Positions 48,297 through 57,356 of a stretch of 64,000 nt of DNA are shown piece by piece. The stretch spans positions 1 through 64,000 of the forward strand of contig JAFLTE010000014.1 in assembly GCA_022510565.1 (NCBI GenBank), in the 5' to 3' direction. Numbering within the stretch: position 1 is the stretch's first letter; each line of letters starts with the position of its first letter. The notes under the pieces were generated by a model. That model had not been told where the DNA came from, searched no databases, and saw nothing but the letters and a program-made list of their open reading frames with translations. The DNA is from Lachnospiraceae bacterium. Lineage in GTDB: Bacteria; Bacillota; Clostridia; Lachnospirales; Lachnospiraceae. Position numbers and translations under genes: made by a program.

Positions 48297-49237
48297 TGGC
48301 AGATGTAAAGAAGATTGCTACACGTGACAGTTACGGTAATGCACTGGTTGAATGTGGTGCCGATTTCCCGAATCTGGTCGTTCTGGATGCCGATCTGGCC
48401 AATGCAACCAAGACGGGTGTATTTCAGAAGGCATATCCGGACAGACATATCGACTGTGGTATTGCAGAGTGTAATATGACAGGTATTGCGGCGGGTCTTG
48501 CAACCTGCGGTAAAATTCCTTTTATCAGTTCTTTTGCTATGTTTGCAACAGGGCGTAACTTTGAACAGGTGCGCAACTCTATCGGCTATCCGCACTTGAA
48601 TGTGAAGATTGGCGGAACCCATGCGGGCATTACGGTAGGAGAGGACGGTGCGACCCATCAGTGTAACGAGGATATAGCGCTCATGAGAACCATTCCCGGC
48701 ATGACGGTTATCGTTCCCGCCGATGATGTGGAGGCCAGAGCTGCAGTTCGTGCAGCTGCCGAGTATGTCGGGCCCGTCTACCTGCGATTCGGGCGTGCGG
48801 GGGTTCCGGTCATCAATGACAGACCCGATTATAAGTTTGAGATGGGCAAGGGTGTTCTGTTGCGCGAAGGTAAAGATGTGACGATTATCGCCACGGGCAT
48901 CACGGTGGCATCCGCTCTGGAGGCGGCCGATATGCTGGCAGCGGACGGAATCAGCGCCGAAGTTATCAATATCCATACAATCAAACCGCTGGACGAGGAA
49001 CTCGTAATTGCTTCCGCCAAGAAGACAGGCAAGGTAGTGACCGCGGAGGAACACTCCGTCATCGGCGGACTGGGCAGTGCAGTGTGTGACTGTCTGTCAC
49101 AGAAATGTCCGACTCTCGTGCATAGAATTGGCATGCAGGACGTGTTCGGAGAGTCCGGTACAGCCAATGCACTGGTTGAGAAGTATGGCTTGGACGGCAA
49201 GGGTGTATATGCTTCCGTGAAAGATTTTGTAAAGTAA
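48296..49237 (+). CDS. Transketolase C-terminal subunit
   Basis: Pyrimidine-binding domain (DCGIAECNMTGIAAGLA); TAATG overlap with N-subunit. Confidence 0.95.
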   Translation: MADVKKIATRDSYGNALVECGADFPNLVVLDADLANATKTGVFQKAYPDRHIDCGIAECNMTGIAAGLATCGKIPFISSFAMFATGRNFEQVRNSIGYPHLNVKIGGTHAGITVGEDGATHQCNEDIALMRTIPGMTVIVPADDVEARAAVRAAAEYVGPVYLRFGRAGVPVINDRPDYKFEMGKGVLLREGKDVTIIATGITVASALEAADMLAADGISAEVINIHTIKPLDEELVIASAKKTGKVVTAEEHSVIGGLGSAVCDCLSQKCPTLVHRIGMQDVFGESGTANALVEKYGLDGKGVYASVKDFVK

Positions 49238-49259
49238 TACTTAAGTTTTGGTGAAAGGC

Positions 49260-49940
49260 ATGGTCGTGTCAATGTCCGAGAATACCGACAGAAAGAATAT
49301 TTTATCTCCGTCTATACTGGCGGCGGATTTTTCCGTGCTGGGCGAGCAGATTAAAGAGGCTGCAGCAGCCGGTGCAGAGTATCTACATATCGATGTGATG
49401 GATGGGGTGTTTGTACCGTCGATTTCCTTCGGGATGCCTGTAGTGCGGACAATCCGTAAGATAACCAATATTATATTTGACGTACATTTGATGATTGTGG
49501 AACCGGAACGGTATGTGCGGGAATTTGCACAGTGTGGTGCCGACAGCATTACGTTTCATCTGGAGGCAGCGGAGGATGCCGAGGCTCTCATAGATCAGAT
49601 TCATGACCTGGGTTGTAAAGCGGGTATGTCGATTAAGCCCCAGACACCTGTGGAAGCGGTGAGAAAGTATTTAAATAAGCTTGATATGCTTCTTGTTATG
49701 ACGGTGGAACCGGGATTCGGCGGACAGAAGTACATACCGGAGTCTACAGAGCGTATCAGACAGATTAGGCAGATGGCTACAGAACTCGGTACGGACTTAG
49801 ACATCCAGGTGGACGGCGGCATCACGCGGGACAATGTCAGGGTGGTGTTGGATGCCGGAGCGAACGTGATTGTAGCAGGCTCCGCAGTCTTTAAAGGCAG
49901 CATAACGGAAAATATACAGAAATTAATGGCGCAGTTTTAA
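49260..49940 (+). CDS. rpe: Ribulose-phosphate 3-epimerase
   Basis: LSPSILAADFSVLGEQI, HIDVMDGVFVPSISFG, TVEPGFGGQKYI. Confidence 0.95.
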   Translation: MVVSMSENTDRKNILSPSILAADFSVLGEQIKEAAAAGAEYLHIDVMDGVFVPSISFGMPVVRTIRKITNIIFDVHLMIVEPERYVREFAQCGADSITFHLEAAEDAEALIDQIHDLGCKAGMSIKPQTPVEAVRKYLNKLDMLLVMTVEPGFGGQKYIPESTERIRQIRQMATELGTDLDIQVDGGITRDNVRVVLDAGANVIVAGSAVFKGSITENIQKLMAQF

Positions 49941-49973
49941 ACTGCGCCGTTTTTGTTATGTAATAAGAAATTT

Positions 49974-51380
49974 TTATGCCACGATATTCTGCAGCCATAC
50001 GCCTTTCTTAACCAGAATAAATCCAATCACACATTTAATAATATCGCCCATCTGAACAAGCGTGTAGACAGCCACCACATGAAGCGCCGTAAATCGGCTT
50101 AAGGTAAAGGCGATTGTCACGCTGACACACCAGATGAACACGCTGTCGAACAGGAAGGTGACAATTGTTTTGCCGCCGGATCGAAGCGTGAAGTACGAAG
50201 CATGCAGGAAAGCATTCTGCGGCATAAAAAATGCAGAAACAATGATGAAATATTTAGCCAGCTCACGTACATCCTCGTCAGTGTTATACAGCATCGGAAA
50301 CAAGGGTGAGAGGAAAGCCATAACCATCGCAACGAGGCAGCAACAGAGGATTGAGAAAGTAATCAGCTTCGTATCCGTGTCACGGGCTTCATCCATCTTG
50401 CCTGCACCCAACAGCTGACCAACGATAATTGCGACAGAGTCACCCAGAGCAATAAACACGATGTTGAACACGTTGTTGATGGTGTTGGAAATATTCTGTG
50501 CTGCAATCACATTGAGACCGCGCACGGAATAACACTGTGCCAATACCGCCATGCCTGAGGCCCACAGCGTCTCGTTTAAGAGAAGGGGCATCCCCTTTAT
50601 TATTATTTTCCGGGCAAGATCGCCAGGCACTTTCAGGGTGGTATATAATCCTTCCACAAACGGATTCAAATCCTTGTGCCTGTGAGTATGTATGAGTACA
50701 ATCGATGCCTCCGTATAGCGGGAAATAATGGTAGCCAGTGCAGCGCCCTGTACGCCAAGAGCAGGTGCACCGAGTTTGCCGTAAATCAGTATATAGTTAA
50801 GAATCAGATTTACAAACACGGCAACAATACCCGCCTTCATGGGAAGGACTGTCTGACCGCACTCGCGAAGTGTACTGGAATAAACCTGTACCATCATAAA
50901 GGGCGGCAGCCCGAACAACATGATGAACAAGTACTGCTTGCCGTAATATAAGGTAGAGGCAGCACTGTCTGCAGTGCCCTCGCCCTGCAGATATAAGGCA
51001 ATCAAATCCGTGCCCGCCACTAGTAAGAGTATCGTGGTCAGCAGGGTTATGAATGTGACAATCCACAGCTTAAAACGAACCGTTTTTCGAACACCTTCGT
51101 GATTCTTCTGCCCGAAATATTGGGCCGTGAAGATGCCTGCACCCGATACGCCGCCGAACAGGCATAGATGGTATACGAAAATTAATTGATTGACAATGGC
51201 GACACCCGACATCGGTTCCGTGCCGATACGCCCAATCATAATATTGTCAAGCAGGCCCACGAAATTCGTGATACCGTTCTGTATCATAATCGGAACGGCA
51301 ATAGCAAGTACCATTTTATAGAAAGCCTTATCTCCTATGAACTTGTGCAGTATTCCGTTTTTTTTCTTAGACAGCTCCAT
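49974..51380 (-). CDS. MATE family efflux transporter
   Basis: MVLAIAVPIMIQNGITNFVGLLDNIMIGRIGTEPMSGVAIVNQ. Confidence 0.93.
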   Translation of the reverse strand: MELSKKKNGILHKFIGDKAFYKMVLAIAVPIMIQNGITNFVGLLDNIMIGRIGTEPMSGVAIVNQLIFVYHLCLFGGVSGAGIFTAQYFGQKNHEGVRKTVRFKLWIVTFITLLTTILLLVAGTDLIALYLQGEGTADSAASTLYYGKQYLFIMLFGLPPFMMVQVYSSTLRECGQTVLPMKAGIVAVFVNLILNYILIYGKLGAPALGVQGAALATIISRYTEASIVLIHTHRHKDLNPFVEGLYTTLKVPGDLARKIIIKGMPLLLNETLWASGMAVLAQCYSVRGLNVIAAQNISNTINNVFNIVFIALGDSVAIIVGQLLGAGKMDEARDTDTKLITFSILCCCLVAMVMAFLSPLFPMLYNTDEDVRELAKYFIIVSAFFMPQNAFLHASYFTLRSGGKTIVTFLFDSVFIWCVSVTIAFTLSRFTALHVVAVYTLVQMGDIIKCVIGFILVKKGVWLQNIVA

Positions 51381-51701
51381 AACAATCCCTCTCGTGTGTA
51401 TAACAGTTCTTATAATCCTATCATATCTTATCGGGATAGAAAAGAATTTTTATACAGACTTATCGGTGAATTGTATATACAATGTTTTGCAGTACATACG
51501 TGAATAAAACTACAATATAAATAAATGTGTTTTTTGCTCCATGCTTTTCATTTAGAATAAAAACGCAAAAAAGTATTAGAATATACTTTATTTTTTTGCA
51601 AATCAAAGTCGAATTCTGTCGACGAAACTACAGATATCGTTGAATTTTCGTGGTTTTTTTATTCAAATTCTGCTTGCTATTCTACGGATAATAAAATAGT
51701 A

Positions 51702-51755
51702 TTGAATAAAGAGAATTAATTTAATACTATAACTACAATGCTAATTGTATTGTAG
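51702..51755 (+). promoter_or_regulatory. blaI-like promoter and BlaI/MecI-type operator
   Basis: TTGAAT-17-TACTAT; dyad CTACAAT-N9-ATTGTAG at 51733-51755. Confidence 0.72.
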
Positions 51756-51771
51756 GGTACAGGAGGCAGAT

Positions 51772-52152
51772 ATGACACTTGAAAACTTAACAGATTGTGA
51801 GCAGTTGGTGATGAAAACTGTATGGGATGCCGCTGATGAGCTCAGTCTTATGGAGATTATGCAGAGAGTCAACGATAAGTACCATAAGAATTGGAAGCCG
51901 CAGACGGTATCTACCTTCTTGGCTCGTCTTGTAAGAAAAGGATATTTGAGACACTACCGCCAAGGCCGTGTATTCTTCTATAAGATTCTAATTCCGTTGG
52001 AGGAGTATAAGGGACAGTTGACCAACGACTATGTGAATTTCTGGAACCACGATAACGCAGATGAATTTCTCTGTGCACTGTCACAGGAAAGACCATTACG
52101 ACAGGATGAGATCGAAAGGATACAAATTTTGATCGATGGATTGGGCAAGTAA
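51772..52152 (+). CDS. BlaI/MecI/CopY family transcriptional regulator
   Basis: LTDCEQLVMKTVWDA...KNWKPQTVSTFLARLVRKGYL; RBS AGGAGG. Confidence 0.92.
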   Translation: MTLENLTDCEQLVMKTVWDAADELSLMEIMQRVNDKYHKNWKPQTVSTFLARLVRKGYLRHYRQGRVFFYKILIPLEEYKGQLTNDYVNFWNHDNADEFLCALSQERPLRQDEIERIQILIDGLGK

Positions 52153-53653
52153 TTTATTTGTTATTTTGTTAATGACGGATATTGCCGGAACGATATTCTT
52201 TCTCATAGGAAGGTTATTGAGCAGATTAGCCAAGTACGATGTCGTGTTCCTGCGTTTTCTGACCAAGGCGACATTATTTGCATATCTCGTGCCTTTTGTC
52301 TATATGACATTATATCTCGGCAAACGATTCGGTATGATTGGAATTGAGAGCGATATCAATCTGTTCTATGTCACATCCCTGACACTGGAAGTAAATATAG
52401 TGTTAGGGTGTGTATGGACCGGACTATTTCTGGTACTGTTGATATCCAAGCTGCAGGAGCGCTACGATTTGGCTGTACAGTGCAGGGGAAATATTCCAGA
52501 AGAGGATGAAAACATTCTTCGGGTGTTCGAGGATGTCTGTGCCGATCTTGGAATCAGCGGCAAGGTGTCCCTGTGCAGAAATGATTTGATGGGTGTGGCG
52601 TGTTTTACATATCATCACGGACCGGTCGTTATTCTGCCTTTCGAGCAGTACACGGAGAAGGAAGCGGAAATCATCTTCTACCACGAATTGTGTCATTATC
52701 TGAACAAAGATCTGTATCTCAAGACAATTGGCTGTATAGCTGCTTTGCTGCACGTATTCAATCCTGCGGTACATATTCTGATGGACGAGATGGGTATGCT
52801 CTGCGAGAGATATTGTGACAGGGCGGCTTGTAAAAAGGGAGAAAATAGATTTACAGAGCAGGAGTACTTTCAGGTATTACTGAACCTGCGGGTGGATAGC
52901 GGTCGGAGAGACCGCTATCAGCTGCTCGCTTTTGCGGACAGCAGATCAGACTGTGAAAGGAGAACAGAGTATATGGATAAATACCATACAAAAGGTGGTT
53001 TGAAGAAGGGAATGGCGGTTACGCTTGCGGCTTGTTTCCTGTTGGGCAGCAGCATTACGTCACTTGCTGCGGGAGACGGTGTGACGGAAGTTTATGATGA
53101 ACTGGCGAAGTACACCAGTGTGAAGGAGCCGATGGGTGCGGAAGAAGAGGGTGCTTTTACCGAGGATATTTCGGACGAAGAAGCAGTGCAGTTGCTGGCA
53201 CAAGAGTTGGGTATAGACCCGGACAAGATTGTTATGACGGATGACAATCTGGATATTGCGCCTTATTCCGACCTCGATATGATTCATATTATATGGACGA
53301 TTCCTGCGGACACCGTCTATATGTCAACCGGATATAGGGCAGAAATCGGTGAAAGGGACCATCTATATGTTTTCGGTACGCCGACCGATGTTGAATACGA
53401 GATAGGCATAAAAGACCCGAAAGCCCATATGTGGTATGCGGAAGGAAGCGGTGTAGTCGAAGGTGTGTTCTATGTCACAATCAAAGGCAGACATTACTTC
53501 TACGTGTACAATCGGAGTGAGGATACGGTGCTGCATGTTGACGCATTCATCGATAGAAAATCGAGAGCAGAGGTAGAAGCGGAAGGCGGAGACGACGGCG
53601 AAGGAGATGAAGACGGCGAGGGAGCAGGAGACGAGGGCGAAGGCGGAGAATGA
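52136..53653 (+). CDS. M56 (BlaR1-like) metallopeptidase with unusual C-terminal region
   Basis: Membrane segments plus FYHELCHYLNKD (HExxH); no visible penicillin-binding sensor domain. Confidence 0.88.
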   Translation: MDWASNLFVILLMTDIAGTIFFLIGRLLSRLAKYDVVFLRFLTKATLFAYLVPFVYMTLYLGKRFGMIGIESDINLFYVTSLTLEVNIVLGCVWTGLFLVLLISKLQERYDLAVQCRGNIPEEDENILRVFEDVCADLGISGKVSLCRNDLMGVACFTYHHGPVVILPFEQYTEKEAEIIFYHELCHYLNKDLYLKTIGCIAALLHVFNPAVHILMDEMGMLCERYCDRAACKKGENRFTEQEYFQVLLNLRVDSGRRDRYQLLAFADSRSDCERRTEYMDKYHTKGGLKKGMAVTLAACFLLGSSITSLAAGDGVTEVYDELAKYTSVKEPMGAEEEGAFTEDISDEEAVQLLAQELGIDPDKIVMTDDNLDIAPYSDLDMIHIIWTIPADTVYMSTGYRAEIGERDHLYVFGTPTDVEYEIGIKDPKAHMWYAEGSGVVEGVFYVTIKGRHYFYVYNRSEDTVLHVDAFIDRKSRAEVEAEGGDDGEGDEDGEGAGDEGEGGE

Positions 53654-53728
53654 ATTCTCGGATATGAGCGGATTCATGCGCCTCACAGCTGAGGAGCATA
53701 TACACAGATAAAATCAAATAAAAAGCAA

Positions 53729-53778
53729 GGAGTATCTAACCGTGAGAAATTAATCGAAGCGGTAGGATGCTCCTTTTT
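53729..53778 (+). terminator. Intrinsic terminator
   Basis: GGAGTATCTAACCG...CGGTAGGATGCTCC then T5. Confidence 0.75.
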
Positions 53779-53841
53779 ATGTAATAGGAAATTGCCGGCA
53801 GGCAATTCATTGTTCCGATATATGTGTTCTGTTTGCAGATT

Positions 53842-54261
53842 TTATTTGACACGCTTGATGGAATTGCGCAGCAGCAACAGCTCATAGTAATCCAGTAAAG
53901 CCTGCGTATTGCGTGAGTCCAGCTCTATCACCGTATTCATCAAATCGCTCACGGTGTATTCGTTGGAAAGTGGTTTATTCAGGGTGCTGATGCTTGCCTT
54001 GTAGTCGGTCCGATGTAATAAAAAATCCGTGGAGACATCAAAGAAATCCGCCAACATGCTCAAGGTGTTCAAATCAGGTAAGTGTACACCCTTCTCATAA
54101 TTGGAGACAGTTGCCACGGTCATATTCAGATACGTCGCCACCTCTTTTTGCAGGACACCCTTTTCCTTGCGCAGTTTCGCCAGTAATTTGCCAAATTCCA
54201 AATTGCTTTCCGACACGGGCGCGGTTTCGCCCGTGAGTTTATCTTCCGGTAATATATTCAT
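53842..54261 (-). CDS. XRE family transcriptional regulator
   Basis: FGKLLAKLRKEKGVLQKEVATYLNMTVATVSNYEKGVHLPDLNTL. Confidence 0.92.
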   Translation of the reverse strand: MNILPEDKLTGETAPVSESNLEFGKLLAKLRKEKGVLQKEVATYLNMTVATVSNYEKGVHLPDLNTLSMLADFFDVSTDFLLHRTDYKASISTLNKPLSNEYTVSDLMNTVIELDSRNTQALLDYYELLLLRNSIKRVK

Positions 54262-54467
54262 CGCTTGTTTCCTATTGTTTGAATCAGTGTTCTTTGTTCC
54301 TAATGTACGGGGTTAATGTTATCTCTTAAATTGTAGGATAAATTTACGATAAAAGGAATGAAAATAAACCATACAAATAAAAAATGGCCATTTTCAACGA
54401 TAAATTACACGATTCGTTAATTTTGATATATGAAATGTGAAATACGTACTCTGTGAAAGTTTTGCAT

Positions 54468-54496
54468 AGTTGGCTGTCAAGCCAACTCTTTTTTTA
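54468..54496 (+). terminator. Terminator-like hairpin upstream of GH9
   Basis: AGTTGGCT-gtca-AGCCAACT then CTTTTTTT, in a divergent intergenic region. Confidence 0.7.
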
Positions 54497-54604
54497 CTTG
54501 AAAAGAGGCGGGGCATGGGGTACTATGTGAGTATGCATACCAAAATAAGTACATGGTATGTTCATTTCGGAAAGCGGATGATACGTTTCGGATTGGAGGA
54601 AGAG

Positions 54605-56224
54605 ATGTCGATTTATTGTAATCAGGTGGGATACCTGCCGGAAGCTAGAAAAACGGCGGTTATGACCGAGGGAGAGCATTTTAAGGTAATAAAGGTACAG
54701 AGTAATGCAGACGAGCCGGTGCTTGAAGGTACGGCGCGCGATATGGGCGTAGACAGGGCTTCGGGGGATCATGTACATATAGCGGATTTCAGTGAGATTA
54801 AGCAGGACGGAGTCTACTGTGTACAGAGCGAGACGGGTGAGAAGTCTCACCCCTTCCGCATTGGCCGGGACGTTTACCGTGCATTGCAGAGAGATATGAC
54901 GAAAGCGTTATACTATCAGCGATGCGGCTGTGCTCTGGAAGCAAAATATGCGGGAGAGTACACACATCCGTGCTGTCATACGGACGATGCCGTTCTGTGG
55001 ACGGATCACAGTGTGGTTAAGGAAGTAAAAGGCGGCTGGCACGATGCAGGTGATTTCGGAAGATACATTTCCCCGGCGGCGGTAGCGGTAGCGCATCTTC
55101 TCTATGCGTATCAATTATTCCCGGAAAGCTTCGGAGAGAGTCTGAATATACCGGAATCGGGCAACGGCGTGCCGGATGTACTGAATGAGTGCCGCTATGA
55201 ATTAGAGTGGATGCTTAAGATGCAGGACGAGGAGGGCGGTGCCTATCATAAGTTGACAGCACAGCGGCATGCGGATTTTATCATGCCCGAGGATGATAAG
55301 GACCAATTCTATCTTTTCCCCGTATCCTCCATGGCGACGGCAGACTATGCCGCATCCATGGCGCTTGCGTCAAGAGTATACAGAGCTTACGATGGGACTT
55401 TTGCCGACAGACTCTTTGATGCGGCGCTTAAGGCTTGGGGATGGCTTGAGAAATATCCGCAGTATGTGGGATTTAAGAATCCGGAAAGTTGCAACACGGG
55501 AGAGTACGACGATGTATGCGACTTGGATGAGAGACTGTGGGCGGCGGCGGAGATGCTCGTCACCACGGGTGAGCAGAAGTATCAGGAGAGGTTGACAGAG
55601 CTCCTTCAAGAAGATTTGACGAAGACAGATTTTGGTTGGACGGACGTGTCCGGTTTTGCGGCTTTGGCAGTTCTCACGGACGCATCGCACAGAGCGGATG
55701 CGGACAGCGTGGAGAATCTGCGAAGCGCGGTGCTTACTGAGGCTGACAGACTGGTGGCTGTGTCCGAGAAGTCCGGTTACGGTGTGGCTATGGAGCCGGA
55801 AGATTATGTGTGGGGCAGCAATATGGTGGTTTTAAACCGAGGTATGCTTCTGGTTCTGGCGGCTTTCATTACAGAGAAGAAAGAGGCCTATGAACAGGCT
55901 GCTCTGTCACAATTACATTATCTGCTGGGAATGAATGCGGTGGACTATAGCTACGTGACGGGTCACGGCGAGCACGCTTATATGCACCCTCACAACAGAC
56001 CCACGGAATGCGACGGCATAGAGTTGCCTATGGCGGGATGGGTCAGCGGAGGTCCTTTTAAGACACCTGCGGATCCGGTGGGAATCGAGCGCATTAAACC
56101 GGGCACACCACCCATGAAATGTTACGTGGACCATGCGTCATGCTATTCCTTAAATGAGATTACAATCTACTGGAATTCACCGGCGGTGTTCGTGACGGCA
56201 TATTTTAATCGGAAGCAGGCATAA
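54605..56224 (+). CDS. Glycoside hydrolase family 9 protein with N-terminal Ig-like domain
   Basis: NQVGYLPEARKTAVM, KGGWHDAGDFGRY, NAVDYSYVTGHG...HPHNRPT. Confidence 0.9.
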   Translation: MSIYCNQVGYLPEARKTAVMTEGEHFKVIKVQSNADEPVLEGTARDMGVDRASGDHVHIADFSEIKQDGVYCVQSETGEKSHPFRIGRDVYRALQRDMTKALYYQRCGCALEAKYAGEYTHPCCHTDDAVLWTDHSVVKEVKGGWHDAGDFGRYISPAAVAVAHLLYAYQLFPESFGESLNIPESGNGVPDVLNECRYELEWMLKMQDEEGGAYHKLTAQRHADFIMPEDDKDQFYLFPVSSMATADYAASMALASRVYRAYDGTFADRLFDAALKAWGWLEKYPQYVGFKNPESCNTGEYDDVCDLDERLWAAAEMLVTTGEQKYQERLTELLQEDLTKTDFGWTDVSGFAALAVLTDASHRADADSVENLRSAVLTEADRLVAVSEKSGYGVAMEPEDYVWGSNMVVLNRGMLLVLAAFITEKKEAYEQAALSQLHYLLGMNAVDYSYVTGHGEHAYMHPHNRPTECDGIELPMAGWVSGGPFKTPADPVGIERIKPGTPPMKCYVDHASCYSLNEITIYWNSPAVFVTAYFNRKQA

Positions 56225-56227
56225 GGA

Positions 56228-57100
56228 ATGAAGAAGTTAGGCAGAAACGATTCGTGCTGGTGCGGCAGTGGGCGAAAATACAAAGCGTGTCATATGGCAT
56301 TCGACGAGAAGATTGAGCGGTATGCTCTGCAGGGCCATATTGTGCCCGACCATGACATTATTAAAACGCCGCAGCAGATTGAGGGAATCAGACAAAGCAG
56401 CAAATTGAATATTGCCATACTGGACGAAATCGAGAAGCAGATTCATATCGGTATGAGCACGGAAGAAATCGACAGGCTGGTCAGCGATATGACAAGGCAG
56501 ATGGGTGGTGTTCCTGCCTCCCTCGGGTATGAAGGTTTTCCCAAGAGTGTCTGTACTTCCATCAATGAGGTGGTGTGCCACGGAATTCCGTGCGAGGAAC
56601 GTCTGCTGCGGGATGGGGATATTGTCAATGTGGATGTATCCACTATTTATCAGGGCTACTTTTCGGATTCCTCAAGGATGTTTATGCTGGGGAATGTGTC
56701 ACATGAGACGCAGAAACTCGTGCAGGTGGCGAGAGAATGTATAGATATTGGGCTTGCGCAGGTTAAGCCGTGGAATTTTCTGGGTGATATGGCACAGGCA
56801 ATCAACGATCATGCCAAGGCCAACGGCTATTCCGTCGTGAGGGAAATCGGTGGCCACGGCGTAGGGCTTGAGTTCCACGAAGAGCCTTTTGTAAGTTATG
56901 TGACGAAAGCGGGTACAGAGATGCTCATGGTGCCCGGCATGGTGTTTACGATTGAGCCGATGGTGAACATGGGAAAGGCTGACATCTACATCGATGATGA
57001 GGACGGATGGACAGTGTACACCGATGACGGAAAGCCTTCGGCACAGTGGGAAGTCACCGTTGCAGTCACAGAAGACGGATATGAAATCCTGACATATTGA
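56228..57100 (+). CDS. map: Type I methionine aminopeptidase with N-terminal SEC-C motif
   Basis: NDSCWCGSGRKYKACH; GHGVGLEFHEEPFV, GMVFTIEPM. Confidence 0.95.
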   Translation: MKKLGRNDSCWCGSGRKYKACHMAFDEKIERYALQGHIVPDHDIIKTPQQIEGIRQSSKLNIAILDEIEKQIHIGMSTEEIDRLVSDMTRQMGGVPASLGYEGFPKSVCTSINEVVCHGIPCEERLLRDGDIVNVDVSTIYQGYFSDSSRMFMLGNVSHETQKLVQVARECIDIGLAQVKPWNFLGDMAQAINDHAKANGYSVVREIGGHGVGLEFHEEPFVSYVTKAGTEMLMVPGMVFTIEPMVNMGKADIYIDDEDGWTVYTDDGKPSAQWEVTVAVTEDGYEILTY

Positions 57101-57123
57101 CGGTATTTCGTTTGTAAGTGCGG

Positions 57124-57166
57124 AAGTCAGAATACATCGTGTTTTAAGATGTATCCTGGCTTTTTT
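57124..57166 (+). terminator. Intrinsic terminator after map
   Basis: AGTCAGaATACATC...GATGTATcCTGGCT then T6. Confidence 0.82.
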
Positions 57167-57356
57167 CTATACTTAAATTTGTGCAATATTCCGATATTGC
57201 CACGGTAAGCAAAGTTTGATATCTTATCTGTACAATCTTTGGATTCATCTTAGAGTATACTTTATTCCGTGTATCACGTGGCACGGATTCATGGCGGTTC
57301 GCCGTTGATTTCCAAATGTTGAGACATACTGAGAGAAGAAAGGATGATAGGAAATT

